64,000 nucleotides of DNA from Chondrus crispus (Eukaryota > Rhodophyta > Florideophyceae > Gigartinales > Gigartinaceae): contig NW_005179283.1 of assembly GCF_000350225.1 (NCBI RefSeq), forward strand, positions 186,001-250,000, in the 5' to 3' direction. The notes under the pieces were generated by a model, which saw only the letters and a list, made by a program, of their open reading frames with translations, had not been told where the DNA came from and searched no databases. A program made the translations under genes and the position numbers. This document shows, one piece after another, positions 10,101 through 19,790 of the stretch (its first letter is position 1; every line of letters begins with the position of its first letter).

Positions 10101-12729
10101 TCAATGTCAAGTCCCCCATGACCGAGCTTTGGGACGATGGAATCGCATTGGGCTCATCAGCGCCATCCAACACAGGACTTGGTGCATCACATCCAGACGC
10201 ACATCGAACCAAACTCTCCCCAGCAGTGAACCGGATTTCATCTTCCTTTCGATCCTTGCACACAGTCAACAAGGCTTCGACGGCAATTCTCTTGAAGGAC
10301 CGGCGTGGTTCCCCGACGCATATCTTTCCAATGGAATCTGCAGCAGTCTCTACGAGACGAGCGTCAGAGTTGTGTGATTTGAGGATTCCAGCCAAAGAAC
10401 TAATAGTTACCTCTCTGGGGGTTTGAGGGATGGGAAGCGCTCCGTGGATGCCGATATCTCCAACAGCTACACAAGCAGCCGTTCGTACTGCGTTTGAAGA
10501 TTCGACAGCCAGTGTCAAACGCCTCGTGACATGCAGGCATATGGCGCTCACTTTATCAGCTGTCTCTGCATGGAATGAAAAGCCATCGCGACGCGACGTA
10601 CGTGCAATTATTTGGCCAAGGGCAAGTGTTTTCGCAACTCTTTCATCTTCACCGAATCTGCCAGATGCCGCGCCAGACTCCTTAGGCTCAAGTCCACTTC
10701 CTATTTTCATTATCATGGCAAAAAGATCCTGTTCGTCCATGCTCTCTGACGCAATTCCGATGAGGATTGACAAAGCCCGTGCAACTTGCATGTCTCCGGC
10801 TGCAGACTTTTTCTGCAAGAGAGAGAGTATTTCCAAAATCAGGCCAGCATAGGTCCGCGACACGTATGGCCTCAAAGAATTTATCTTTGAAGCAAACAGA
10901 ATGACAACTAGTGTAGCCCGTTCGAGCCCAGCTACCTTTGATTGAAGCGATGCCAAAAGAGCTTCTTGGGCTGTATCTTTTAGCATAGTAAGAGCTTTGA
11001 GATTTTCAGGATTCTTCTCAAGAAATGCTTCTATGACACCAGCCTGCAGGAGGGCTTTGGACTTTCCATTCAAAATGGAATGAATCAATGAAGTCAGCCC
11101 AAAACATAAATAGGCGCCGATACTCTTTGGGCCCATCTTTGGACCACTATAGCTGTCGTAGCATTGCACAATCTGCATCAAGAGAGGACGCTCTGTACTC
11201 TCCACGGGGCTGCCATCATCGCCACCAAATTCCGTTTTCACTCGCCACCGTTTAGGAGATAGGCCGTAGCTGGCATGCTGTCGCACGTCCTGCCGGACAT
11301 CGGCGCAAGCAATTATGTTGACCAGTCGGGCATCGCAGTCAGCAAAGCTGAAACACTCATTCGCCCACTGAACAGCTGCAGCCCTTGCGGAGCTCGCAAT
11401 ATCATCGGAATTCCTGATGGTACTGAACACCGTCTGTAGTGCCGAATCTCGCTTCTCAGAAACATCTCCAAGCCGAAACCGTACAACCCTAGTAAGTGCT
11501 ACGAGGGCATGTGACGCAGTAGTTCGCACCTCTGCTGGTAGAGACTTGTCCTGCGCTGCCTCAAAAAACAGCTGTGCAGTTACGCCATGTTCTCCCATAA
11601 GTTCCGGGACGCGAATAACCATTTCTGCTAGGCCAGTGAATCCGAATGCTCTCAGCTTGTCCGGAAAACTTGGACTCTCGCCAGTTGCATTGTGTACAAG
11701 CTTCATCATAACCTCCACAAAAGGCCGGGCGTTTTCCCTCAGCCCTGAGTCCGCTGAGTGTGCAAGCAAAAAGCTTACCCACTGCATTCCAAGGCCATGA
11801 AGCCTTGGAGGGACACCGGAGGTCAACAACGCCGCCTTCGACACGTCTAAGACTTCTGGAAAGCATTGCGCGGCAAGCGGCGTCTTGAGCAAAGCCTTTC
11901 CGAGTACTACTGTTCGCATAGGGGCCTCCGATAACGGATCTAAGTATATTTCGAATAGCATGTCGACGAGACCAGGATCTTCGCTGGAGAGTACATCAGC
12001 GCCAGGTAGCTTCTTGAGTGCCGATTCTCCTGCAGAAGAAAGCCTCGTGCGCATTGAGGTGCCAGCGGCAACCAGTAAATGCGGAAGAATCTTTGCGCAT
12101 CGCTGCGCATCGTTCCCTGAAGAGTACTCCCCCGCCAATCGCACTATGGCTAACAACTGAGCTTCTGTCGGCGCCGCCTCCGTCTTCCCGCGAAGAGCAC
12201 GCAAGGCGTAGTCGAAAAATGCCTCCGCCGAAGGCTCAGGTACCGTTTGCAAAAGCCTCCATAAGGCCACCCCAGGACCCGATGGAAACTCTTCAGCAGC
12301 ATATGCGAGTGCTTCTAATGCGAGTTGTCTCAAGGCATTTTTGTTGCCTTCGGACGCAACGCGGTGGGCAGTTTCCAAAATCTTAGGCAGCGCCGTCGCC
12401 CTTTCTCTTCTCGGAAGGCTCTTGAAGCATCGTACGAGATAACCGCCCCTGAGGGCAACGTTGACAGTTAGAGCGGCTGCCTTTGGGTCTGCTGCGACTG
12501 ATAGCACATCTGAAAAGGGAAGGGCGATGCCTGAGGAAGCGCGGACGCGAACATTTATGTGCTGCAGCGTTTCGATGATTTTGTCACGAGCGGGGGCGGA
12601 CGGACTAGATAAAGCAGTGAGAAGTGCGGGAAGGAGACGGGATATAACTTTTTCAAGTGCGGCGTCGGTGGATGCGAGCGCCAACGTATTCAATGCTGAC
12701 TCGACTGCCTGCAGCTCCGGGTCGCTCAT
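7159..12729 (-). CDS. ECM29: ECM29-type proteasome adaptor/scaffold, HEAT-repeat protein
   Basis: ECM29 binds the 26S proteasome, stabilises or inspects the 20S-19S junction and links it to other structures. The chosen start (12729, residue 64 of the longer open frame) gives 1856 residues, close to the roughly 1845-1870 known for the family. The start MSDPELQAVESALNTLALAS, followed by LEKVISRLLPALLTALSS, matches the conserved ECM29 N-terminus. The whole protein is helical repeats of HEAT type with typical R.AA..ALG spacing (RVKRSAAAALGALADAS, VRLVATKTLTEVIRHGG, QVRIAMGSVLKAV). The frame is uninterrupted. Near residue 872 there is a 10-residue tandem duplication (DLTLIMNVKT then DLTLIRNVNC). 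GCN1 was considered, but it is much longer and lacks this N-terminus. RPN11, another proteasome gene, lies 10 kb away. Confidence 0.85.
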   Translation of the reverse strand: MSDPELQAVESALNTLALASTDAALEKVISRLLPALLTALSSPSAPARDKIIETLQHINVRVRASSGIALPFSDVLSVAADPKAAALTVNVALRGGYLVRCFKSLPRRERATALPKILETAHRVASEGNKNALRQLALEALAYAAEEFPSGPGVALWRLLQTVPEPSAEAFFDYALRALRGKTEAAPTEAQLLAIVRLAGEYSSGNDAQRCAKILPHLLVAAGTSMRTRLSSAGESALKKLPGADVLSSEDPGLVDMLFEIYLDPLSEAPMRTVVLGKALLKTPLAAQCFPEVLDVSKAALLTSGVPPRLHGLGMQWVSFLLAHSADSGLRENARPFVEVMMKLVHNATGESPSFPDKLRAFGFTGLAEMVIRVPELMGEHGVTAQLFFEAAQDKSLPAEVRTTASHALVALTRVVRFRLGDVSEKRDSALQTVFSTIRNSDDIASSARAAAVQWANECFSFADCDARLVNIIACADVRQDVRQHASYGLSPKRWRVKTEFGGDDGSPVESTERPLLMQIVQCYDSYSGPKMGPKSIGAYLCFGLTSLIHSILNGKSKALLQAGVIEAFLEKNPENLKALTMLKDTAQEALLASLQSKVAGLERATLVVILFASKINSLRPYVSRTYAGLILEILSLLQKKSAAGDMQVARALSILIGIASESMDEQDLFAMIMKIGSGLEPKESGAASGRFGEDERVAKTLALGQIIARTSRRDGFSFHAETADKVSAICLHVTRRLTLAVESSNAVRTAACVAVGDIGIHGALPIPQTPREVTISSLAGILKSHNSDARLVETAADSIGKICVGEPRRSFKRIAVEALLTVCKDRKEDEIRFTAGESLVRCASGCDAPSPVLDGADEPNAIPSSQSSVMGDLTLIMNVKTDLTLIRNVNCDDEGEKWKPSNIEEVTRALIELSQDERPGARAGGCVCLFTLLRLLGPKTKGRASPELQFGSADDETRFQDKQKILSGLLPEIQQAFTVLLGDRDDFVQQMASCGVALVYEMCPLNQQQDLVSTLVRSLTSGKARAASTVPGDQGAILELGGLNTSEKTVGRSATYKELCTIAQDMGQPELVYKFMDLAGHAALWNNRRGAALAGGALLDSGAAAEQLRPHVKTLLPKLYVYCYDPTEQVRIAMGSVLKAVVKASDLGTIAEAISAHFNIVIRYCLNTMTVRQWRSREAACSALRDALVSRTWLQMKDMLAEIWVITLRALDDIKESVRKAAGGTGRSLSELSVHLCNPAQVGEEIAAEAMKVVIPGILAAFTHQVDEVRLVATKTLTEVIRHGGSSLTSSVPNLVEALLEAATELEPGILNYAQFHVDEKEELQKARVEFASSSTSSIMDSLDRLAGFVDESIVAKLIPKLIRLSRIGVGIPTRATTAKFFSTILRSRAIVVEPYAARLMNASSAAAGMERDMNLRELWCSAVGGAAKLSNTEEVGQLVERIVYYAGSEDARDRSLASSLAVGLWRKSPDTARQHASLMLPIAYMGRYETDDDAKGAGANWKEVWSEGAPSTEAGLRLYAEEITDICVGRLAKSSQYRVKRSAAAALGALADASNETVDVKYLAKSAKALMAALPGHIWEGKIVALEAVGTIAKAYSNLDVWQTSGGADAVVRTLLQECKRGRKDYRLAAIESATKLLEKCRDDLDMFGEVNSHVSELWAPETTMENESVVGAHAIWETGSDADIVDARNKARKARRGLCVAAIGCQEAALASGKRADRQVEHIESLMAMFESVETGHWEVRLGVLEAVQRVVKRLDEGVLFGHSGHNGSTRLTVRIAKLAEFGVIDVKYAKIRVSGFSVLTVLGESLKDKGQVINFLSDEVQSQAMQAARKTDTDPAVQKSARKVCAIFHLQE

Positions 12730-13500
12730 TGCAAATGGCAAGGCAGGTGCGAGCCGGTACGCGGAAAGACCTGTTTCCGCGATGAGACACTGGCATGCGA
12801 AACAGGGCGAACGCAAGGATCGTCGCAAGAGAAAAGGTACGAAGCAATTATGAGGAGACACGGACTGCTGGAAGGCGATAAAAGAGACGTAGACCTTTCC
12901 AGAACGGTGGAGCAGCACTGGGAATCGATCTGAGGAATCTTCTCAACACCATGGGTCACTTAACCACTGTGCTAGAGGCCGCAAATGAAGAAAGGGCTCA
13001 CTCAGCCTGCGCTCGACAAAGACAGACTGTCGATAATTATGCCTAAAAATAAAGAATATTTAACATTTAAAGTATATCTGCTATATATACAACTTGGTGA
13101 GGAGCTAAATTGAGTTCTCTTCGGAGACTCATCTATCAAACGATAACAATAACAGAGAAGATTGGCATTCCCTCTGCGCAAGAATGGAACTCAATACCAA
13201 ACAGTTATCTGAACCTTTTTTTGGACATCTCGCCCTGACCTCGGCTCAATACTTCCTGGTCATCTACCTCGATCCGTAAGTCTACTCTTTTTGCTACTCT
13301 TGAAAGTAGGGCACACTGCAGTGAGGTTATTGGGAAGCCAAATTATGATCAATCTGGGGAAGCACCTGTCATCTATTGGTGATTTCGATATGCAAGTTAT
13401 CCCAACGAGCGTGCAGCAATTAGTAATGTTTTGTTTATACTGAACCTCAAATCTCCATCTATATCGTCCTCATCCAGACGCGTTTTTCGAAAACCCCAAT
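12730..13500. other. Intergenic: upstream of ECM29, downstream of the lectin gene
   Basis: About 770 bases including the 5' flank of ECM29. The stretch 13040-13100 is AT-rich. A weak tRNA-like string on the minus strand near 12920-12985 does not fold as a tRNA. No coding region is supported. Confidence 0.5.
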
Positions 13501-14994
13501 TTACACCATCCTTCCCATTTTCCTCGATGTTGCAGTAATCTTGTTCAGAAAATATACTACAGCCACCAGGAGCACTTGCATCACTAAAAACATTATCAAC
13601 ACTCCGTTCCCTTGACGTTCCGCGATAGATTCTTGGTGATCCAACAAATCAGCATGCAAATCATCATGCTTGTCGCCCATCTTCTCCGTTTTGTCACGTA
13701 GAACTTTGAGACTCGCATGCATACCTCGCAATTGCGACGTAAATCGATCTGATGCATACGTCAAGTCCCCCGCAGATTCTTTTAAGTGCGACAACGTCCC
13801 AGCTAATTCTTTCATGTTTGAACTCTGCTTCTCCAGTTCCGTCACTAGATGCACAGTCACGTCGCGAACATCTGTCAGCTTGGACGTCGTCTGCGCGGCG
13901 TCCTTCCCTCCTACGTTTTTTAGATCTTGTGTCATTGAGTCGAACACGTGGTAGATTTGTAAATCAAGGCTCCCTGCTAAAGACTCTGTAGGATTGTCAG
14001 ACTTATGAACTCTCGTGCTCGGGTCGTTGGATACCGGAGCACGCGGAGCCTCCTTCTGTTGTTGTTGCTGATGTGGCGATTGCCGCTGCCGCTGTTGCTG
14101 CTGCTGCGGATCGCCATACTGCTGCGACTGATACTCTGAGCGGTAGCCCTCTCCCGAATGATCGCTCTCATCTATAAAACTGGCATCATGCACCTCATGA
14201 AGAGCGAAGAAGTGGCCCGTCTCGCCTGCAAAGGCAAGAACTCCACCTCCTGAGAAGGGCATTTTGACATTGGAGGCTTTAAAGCACGTATGCCAGCGAT
14301 GCGGGCTGCGCGGGTTCATGGCCACTCCGACATGAAGATCACCATCAACAAACTGTACATAAACGCGAATCTGGGTATTCATCTCGAGCTGACAGCCGCG
14401 CGCCAACTCGGTATCAGATCCATCGGTATCCGGGTTCCACTTCTTGGTGCCATCAGACACATAGGCGTACATATACGGGACACGCCTACTCCTGCTATTC
14501 GAAAAAGTGTCAATAATAAGCCCCAAGCCTTGGACACGTTCATCAATACCCATGGCGGAGCCTGCCTTTGGGCGATCCTTGACAAAGAAAAAGCCCATGC
14601 CATCCGCAGCCTCGTGGCTCTCGCGGACGCTGTCGATCTGTACGTCAAAGTAGCCGTTGAAGTTTGCCGACTCTGTCCTGACGGCATTGTAGAAGATGCC
14701 CTGATTTGCTTGTGCGGCCGACGTGAGACGGACAATGTCGCGGCCGGAACGGGCGCGGGCAATTACAGTAGAGCCCAGCTGGAACCAGGCATCGACGGGA
14801 TCGCCGCCTGCGGAGGGCTTGTAGGGGTGTCGGAAGGAGTGGTCAGGGTCGCCACGGCCCATGTACGGGAACTGGAAGATTTGAGGATGTCTTCGCTTGC
14901 GCTCATCGAGGGTGGGATAGCAGAGGGAGGAGCGAGGGAAAAGAAGGAGAAGCGCGGTGAGGGCGAGGAGCACTGAAACGCGTGGCGACGACAT
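13501..14994 (-). CDS. L-type lectin cargo receptor (ERGIC-53/VIP36-like), type I membrane protein
   Basis: Legume-type lectins of the early secretory pathway bind high-mannose glycoproteins and carry them between ER and Golgi. The 497 residues start with a signal peptide (VSVLLALTALLLLFPRSSLC). A lectin_leg-like beta-sandwich follows over about residues 35-270, with diagnostic DGMGFFFVKD, GLGLIIDTFSN and a late FFALHEVHD strand. Next come a Gln-rich linker (runs of five Q) and a helical stretch resembling the ERGIC-53 coiled coil (about 345-460). One C-terminal membrane span (VLIMFLVMQVLLVAVVYFL) is followed by a short basic tail, TATSRKMGRMV. The tail lacks the di-lysine/FF retrieval signal of animal ERGIC-53, so sorting may differ. 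The gene is a single exon. Confidence 0.85.
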   Translation of the reverse strand: MSSPRVSVLLALTALLLLFPRSSLCYPTLDERKRRHPQIFQFPYMGRGDPDHSFRHPYKPSAGGDPVDAWFQLGSTVIARARSGRDIVRLTSAAQANQGIFYNAVRTESANFNGYFDVQIDSVRESHEAADGMGFFFVKDRPKAGSAMGIDERVQGLGLIIDTFSNSRSRRVPYMYAYVSDGTKKWNPDTDGSDTELARGCQLEMNTQIRVYVQFVDGDLHVGVAMNPRSPHRWHTCFKASNVKMPFSGGGVLAFAGETGHFFALHEVHDASFIDESDHSGEGYRSEYQSQQYGDPQQQQQRQRQSPHQQQQQKEAPRAPVSNDPSTRVHKSDNPTESLAGSLDLQIYHVFDSMTQDLKNVGGKDAAQTTSKLTDVRDVTVHLVTELEKQSSNMKELAGTLSHLKESAGDLTYASDRFTSQLRGMHASLKVLRDKTEKMGDKHDDLHADLLDHQESIAERQGNGVLIMFLVMQVLLVAVVYFLNKITATSRKMGRMV

Positions 14995-16011
14995 GGCACC
15001 AAGACTGGGATTGAGGCAGAGAGGGAAGGGGAGGGGCGGCGGATGAGGAGGGGAGGGAGGGATGCAATCTGGGAATTTTGGTTATGGCAAGTGGGGAGGG
15101 ATGTGAAAATATGATGACAGAGAGAAGGTCAGTTAAGTGAGATGCAATGTGGATGTCGAAGAGAGATTCAGAAGGAGGGGAATTGAAAATAATAGAAGGG
15201 TCAGAGAGACTGATGGCGACTCGGTAGGGGTGCGACAAGGACGGGCAAGCGTGCTGCCGGATTCAGTGATAGGGTGGTGGATGCGGAATGTAGTGTGGTG
15301 GAGAAATTGCAAATCGCAACACGGCGCCACCACTACTCTCCGTGATGATTGAACGATCGCCCAATCACAATCCTACAGCCATCACATCACATTACGATAT
15401 ACAGTAGGTACCCCTCAATAGTGCACCCTCGTGCTATAAGCTATAGATACGCACTACTGTCAGCGCGAACTAATGAAGGTTTATCCACAGGTCACGGCCC
15501 ACCGGCCACAAAATGCTCTGATATGAGCGTTTGACGTCGCTTCTTGCGCGCTTGCTGGTGATAGGCTTCAAACAGGGCTCGTTTGGCCCGGCGCAGTGCC
15601 TCTGAAGCATGCGGTCGTGGTCGTCATCCGCAACGCAGCGGTGTGCATCTACATCGGCATCGCCCACGTGCACAGGTGTACACGTGGTATGAATGGTGAC
15701 ATCGCTGAAAGGGGTGCACTTTTGGCCATGTGCACTATTGTAAAGCGAACTATTGAGGGGACCCCCTGTACGAGCGACGCGCAATTTTGAGACGGTCCAA
15801 TTTAGTGCACAACCCGCTGGTTTTGGTGCCCCTCCCAAGAAAAAGTCAGAGTTAAAAACATTGAACATTTTAACAAAAACGTTACGCCACCCCACCCCTC
15901 CTGTGGGCAAAGGCATTCCCGCCTTACCTTTCTGACGCCTTCACGTCCGCCTTCACGTCCGCCTTCACGTCGGACTACACATACCATCGGCACAACCTCA
16001 TCATCTTACTC
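14995..16011. other. Intergenic, about 1 kb
   Basis: Holds the 5' flank of the lectin gene, with a purine-rich stretch on the plus strand at about 15010-15065, and a 12-bp tandem repeat (CTTCACGTCCGC, three units, about 15947-15975) just downstream of the cyclophilin gene. Several short open frames exist, but none has gene-like composition or a recognisable motif. Confidence 0.5.
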
Positions 16012-16827
16012 TCACAACACCCCAGCTGCGACGATCTCCACCTTTGGCAATCGGCTCGCGAAAACCCCTTTGTTCGCCTTCCTCTCCACCTTGTACCAAA
16101 ACGCCATATTCTCCAACACTCTTCCAAACGCGCAGTACCGCCCATCCAAGTATCCGCTATCCCCCGGTCTGGTATTTACAAAAAACCTCGAATCCCCGCG
16201 TCCGTCCACCCCTCTCACCATCGAAACCAGCCCAGGAATTGTATGCCTCACCCGCACGTTCTCCAATGCTAGACTCCCGTCCGCCGTCGCCGCCCGCCCG
16301 CTCCGTCCCCCGTTTTTCAGCACGTCTCCCAGCTGCACTGTCAACCCGGGCACCACCCTGTACACTGATGTCCCCACGTACCCTGACTGCAGTAGCGCTT
16401 TGAAGTTGGCTACCGTCGCCGGCGTCACGTCACCGTAGAGACCTATCGTCACCCGCTCTGCGACAGAACCGTCTAGACGCAGGTCGAGGAAGACACGGTC
16501 CGTGATCTTAGGCTCTGCGGAGCCGGGGTCGATGTCCTGCAGCGCTTCTTTCGCTGCCTCTTCAGTCGGGCTTGACAATTTTTGTCCTTCCTCCGAGGCC
16601 GCGGGAGAGAGTAATGCCAGAGGTAGTGCGAGTATAGCTGTCTTGAGGATTGTTCGCCTCGTAGGAACGCGCTTCTGAGAGCATGGTTGCGATTCCATTT
16701 GTACGCATGATCTGCGACGCGTTCGTCTTGACGTCGCGGAGCCTTGAAGTGAAGGTGCTTTGAGAAATGTACCTTGGCCGACGAAGCCGCAGCAAATTGC
16801 CATGGTGGATGTCCTCGTTTCCTCCAT
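16012..16827 (-). CDS. Cyclophilin-type peptidyl-prolyl isomerase, predicted thylakoid lumen
   Basis: Cyclophilins catalyse cis-trans isomerisation of Xaa-Pro bonds and assist folding. The protein has 271 residues. The N-terminus looks bipartite: a basic, Ser-rich plastid transit region, then RR at residues 57-58 followed by TILKTAILALPLALLSPAAS, a Tat-like thylakoid signal with a likely cleavage after AAS. The isomerase domain (about 105-270) shows VTIGLYGDVTPATVANF, SVYRVVPGLTVQLGD with the conserved Arg-Val pair, IPGLVSMVR, SRFFVNTRP and YLDGRYCAFGRV. Some substrate-pocket residues differ from cyclophilin A, as is common among lumenal cyclophilins, so catalytic strength is uncertain. Met-9 (at 16803) is an equally plausible start and would place FVG near the N-terminus, as in red-algal transit peptides. 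Confidence 0.85.
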   Translation of the reverse strand: MEETRTSTMAICCGFVGQGTFLKAPSLQGSATSRRTRRRSCVQMESQPCSQKRVPTRRTILKTAILALPLALLSPAASEEGQKLSSPTEEAAKEALQDIDPGSAEPKITDRVFLDLRLDGSVAERVTIGLYGDVTPATVANFKALLQSGYVGTSVYRVVPGLTVQLGDVLKNGGRSGRAATADGSLALENVRVRHTIPGLVSMVRGVDGRGDSRFFVNTRPGDSGYLDGRYCAFGRVLENMAFWYKVERKANKGVFASRLPKVEIVAAGVL

Positions 16828-17187
16828 CAGGTTTGCACTTTCAGCTCCTTTCAGACAATCAGCTCATCTCAACGAGCGCCTAACTGCACATGGGGAAAAG
16901 AGCGCTAGGCAGTGCGTAGGTGTCGATCTCCGGCTGTGAAAGAGAGACTTCAGGAAAATTTGAGCTCATGTTTTTACTCCTGTCGGTGGAGCAAGCATCT
17001 TTTGGTAGGTTTTTTGATCCATTCTATTCCACGACCGCACTTTCCTATGTCATAAGTATAACACCGAGTAGCATGACATGGGACGGTCTCCATTGTTTTG
17101 GAGAGGAACCTTCATCCCTCTTCTTCATCGAACGCGTTAACTGATTGGCGAGGTACTTGACTCAGCTATACCGTATTGTATTAACTC
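16828..17187. promoter_or_regulatory. Divergent intergenic region between cyclophilin and the next gene
   Basis: A 360-base gap between two divergently arranged genes, so presumably it holds both promoters. No specific element can be named. A 74-codon open frame inside it lacks any recognisable feature. Confidence 0.4.
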
Positions 17188-17905
17188 ATGGCCAGTCACG
17201 AAAACAACGGCTCACGAAATACCGCAGCTGATACTGGTGAAGCCATCCGCTCGCCTTCATCCCGAACAAGGTCCGCCGACGAGGCAGTCACACTTTCCCT
17301 AGCTTGCGAGCTGGACCTGCAACGTGCCAAAACAGCAGGCATGCTCGCCAGCGTAAAGACGAGGACAGCAGAGATAGCAGATGTGCTGGCGCGGGCGGAA
17401 CACATGGCAGAAGCCGCCTTGCGGCCGCTCCAAGTGTGGGATGAGGCTCAGACCATCCTTGATGGAGGCTCAGACAGTCGCATAGAAAAAGAGAATGACT
17501 CTCAACTAGCCTGGGCGTTGGCGGAAGCGTCTGGAATCTGTGAAATGTTTTTGCAAAACGCTACAGGTGGTCGGGAGAGCAGTGACAATGTCATTCAACG
17601 GATTGATTGCTTGCTCGCTGCGCTTGATGCCGATGATAGGTGAGAGCACTGCGAGTTCCTACCTCCCGCAACCGTTTCATACTCTCATGTGCGCGCTTTT
17701 GTTCTCGAACACTGCCTAACAAGTAATTGCACCCCCACTGGAATGTCCACGCAGAAGGGTCTTTTCACTTACGGGAACCGGATGGCTTCGTGAAAAGCTA
17801 CAAAGACTAGTCCAATGTTCACGGTCCGTGCACCACATAAGGAAACGCAGAAGTGTTATTCTCTGTACTGAGGGTGATCGGAATGTGCCTATATCATCTG
17901 GGTAG
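17188..17905 (+). CDS. Hypothetical protein, predicted two-exon gene
   Basis: The first exon (17188-17639) encodes about 150 residues that look real: even composition, a helical Ala/Glu-rich middle (LARAEHMAEAALRPLQVWDEAQ) and a charged N-terminus. Unspliced, it stops immediately at 17641. A GTGAGA donor at 17640 and a CACGCAG acceptor ending at 17754 define a 115-base intron in phase 2. Splicing keeps the frame open to TAG 17903-17905, for a 200-residue product ending VPISSG. The intron length matches the 116- and 118-base introns in the small gene at 20598-21095. No family is recognised. The unspliced 151-residue form remains possible. Confidence 0.5.
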
Positions 17906-18350
17906 ATACTCCATCTCGGTACTACGCGTCTGAACTCCAAGCCTGCGCTCCGAGCCTGCGCTCGCTGAGGACTGGAAATTTATTATGAATCTCAGGAGCA
18001 GTTGTATCTGACAGCAAGAAAATCATGAGTGGTATAAGCTTGAGCTGACTGCATCTCCAAACCCTGCTCATTTCTAATTGGATTCCTTCACTTGTCTGGG
18101 CGTGACCCAGCAAGCCGGGCTATCCATTGCTACTCTGCACCACTCCCTCTCACAATCGCGCAGAAAACCCCCTATGCAGCAAGTGGGACCGTTGCGTGCT
18201 TCAGTCTCAGCAGAGCGTCCACAAAAACCCTGAACCATTGATCCTTTGTCATCCGAGTATCAAACGCGCGAATGGAACACAAAGATTCCTCTGAAGGATA
18301 GGGGCCTCCTCATTGAATGTCTCATCAATTGCTGTGTGCGCTCAAGTAAA
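17906..18350. other. Intergenic, convergent gap
   Basis: About 445 bases between the 3' ends of two convergent genes. No coding region, RNA gene or repeat is recognised. Confidence 0.4.
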
Positions 18351-19382
18351 TCACCTGGGCCCACGTGCTTTTTCCTTGATGACATTTTGAGACAGGTCAA
18401 GGCTGGTAATATCTGGAGCAAGGTCTTGGAACGCCTGTAGGTCGTCGCGGAAAACTCGAACCCAACCATTCGGGGCAAGTCCATGCACGACCGCTGAGGG
18501 CCCCTCGTGCCCTCCGATTTTGAGCACTTGACCCTCGTGCATCCAAAGTCTTAAGTATCTCTCGAGAATTCTTCCAGTGAAACCACGGGCGCTAAACTCA
18601 TCGAAAAGTTTTTCAAAGGCTGTCAAGTATCGGGCAATAAAGACTTCTCGCATGCCCTTCGCGTTAACCGAACCCACGGCCTCCTCAACTGCTTGTAGTA
18701 AGCAAGCGGTTGGTTTAGCGTTCGTTACATTGACGCCGACCCCAACAGTGACATGGAATTCTCCGTTACGAACAGTTGCTTCGCAAAGCACTCCCCCAAT
18801 CTTGACGTTCTTCGCAAATACATCGTTTGGCCATTTAATTCGAATACAAGTCTCCTGCCAAGATGGTTCGCTAGCAACAGCGTCCGCGACAGCGAGCGCG
18901 GCTACATATTGCAAAAAGTTGAGTCGCTCTGGAGAATCTCTCGGGATGCGGACTGCGACAGAGAGCGCAACGCTACCAGCTGGGCATTGCCACTCAGCAC
19001 CCCGCCTGCCTCTTCCAGCTGTCTGCCATCCGGATAATGCAACTGCGCCACCAGCAGTTTCAGTGAACAGGCGTGTGAGTATATCTTGCGTACTATCTGT
19101 CTCGCGGCAATACAACAGCGTTTTGCCTACCCAAAACGTGGAAAGCTGCTGTTGAATTACGGCAATATTCAATCCAGTATCTGTCCCCTGTACGCTCTTC
19201 AAGCCTGTCTTAGTGTCTATAAGATACGGCGAGTATGGTCTTGCTGCTGTCTCCTCTTCTGTAAATATTCGAACGCGATGAGTTCCGCTGATGCTGAGGA
19301 GAGTGTCGCCATGCCTTTGCAGGAAGGCTCGATGAGAGTCGCTTGTGAGACAGTAAACCTCTATTCCCTCACCAGACGGCAT
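18351..19382 (-). CDS. Biotin-protein ligase (holocarboxylase synthetase, BirA/LplA family)
   Basis: The enzyme makes biotinyl-5'-AMP from biotin and ATP and attaches biotin to the lysine of carboxylases such as acetyl-CoA carboxylase. Visible in 343 residues: the biotinyl-adenylate loop GRGRRG at 123-128 in the context TAGRGRRGAEWQCPAGSVAL, the KWPND motif at 183-187, and KIGGVLCE with the conserved Lys at 194. VGVGVNV follows near 213-219. A C-terminal small domain is present (EGQVLKIGGHEG). The N-terminal 80 residues are unlike bacterial BirA and lack a DNA-binding helix-turn-helix, as expected for eukaryotic enzymes; part of this may be an organelle-targeting region. Single exon and complete. 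Confidence 0.9.
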   Translation of the reverse strand: MPSGEGIEVYCLTSDSHRAFLQRHGDTLLSISGTHRVRIFTEEETAARPYSPYLIDTKTGLKSVQGTDTGLNIAVIQQQLSTFWVGKTLLYCRETDSTQDILTRLFTETAGGAVALSGWQTAGRGRRGAEWQCPAGSVALSVAVRIPRDSPERLNFLQYVAALAVADAVASEPSWQETCIRIKWPNDVFAKNVKIGGVLCEATVRNGEFHVTVGVGVNVTNAKPTACLLQAVEEAVGSVNAKGMREVFIARYLTAFEKLFDEFSARGFTGRILERYLRLWMHEGQVLKIGGHEGPSAVVHGLAPNGWVRVFRDDLQAFQDLAPDITSLDLSQNVIKEKARGPR

Positions 19383-19790
19383 GGCTCCGTAGCATTTTGC
19401 GTGGTCGCCCTGACCTATTATCTTGCTCCTGGATGCTCGGAAACTGAACGACCTGCACGAAAAAAGAACAGTCAGCGCCGGCGCCGGCGTGGTTGCCCCT
19501 GTGGGTGAGACTTAATTTATTTGGGATTGATGATTTTCCGCTAAAAGGTACATGTGCCCCTTAAATTCCGAACATGAATCCGTCATCCTATAGCTGTTGT
19601 CTAACTTCATACCATTCCGCCCGGAGGATAAGCTCTCTCCTCAAACAACAGGCGCAGCTGTGAGAACGCATGATCTGCCCCCTGGGTAAATAGCTGCTCA
19701 GCGTTTCACTGAAACCTTTGGAAAGTTGCAAGCAAGGAAAGCCGACCAAAATCCCAAGAAGAGTGTGACCTGCTTCACTAGTACGACCAG
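19383..19790. promoter_or_regulatory. Divergent intergenic region, biotin ligase / Sen15
   Basis: A 408-base gap between divergently transcribed genes, so it probably contains both promoters. GGCGCCGGCGCC-like GC palindromes occur near 19478-19492. No RNA gene is seen. Confidence 0.4.

Noticed and set aside
7159-12729. GCN1 as identity of the large HEAT protein
   Set aside because: GCN1 is about 2,600 residues and the N-terminus here matches ECM29 in sequence and total length.
12905-12990. tRNA-like string on the minus strand (A-box-like TAGCACAGTGG, B-box-like GATCGATTCC)
   Set aside because: The acceptor and T-stem positions do not pair and no sensible anticodon arm forms.
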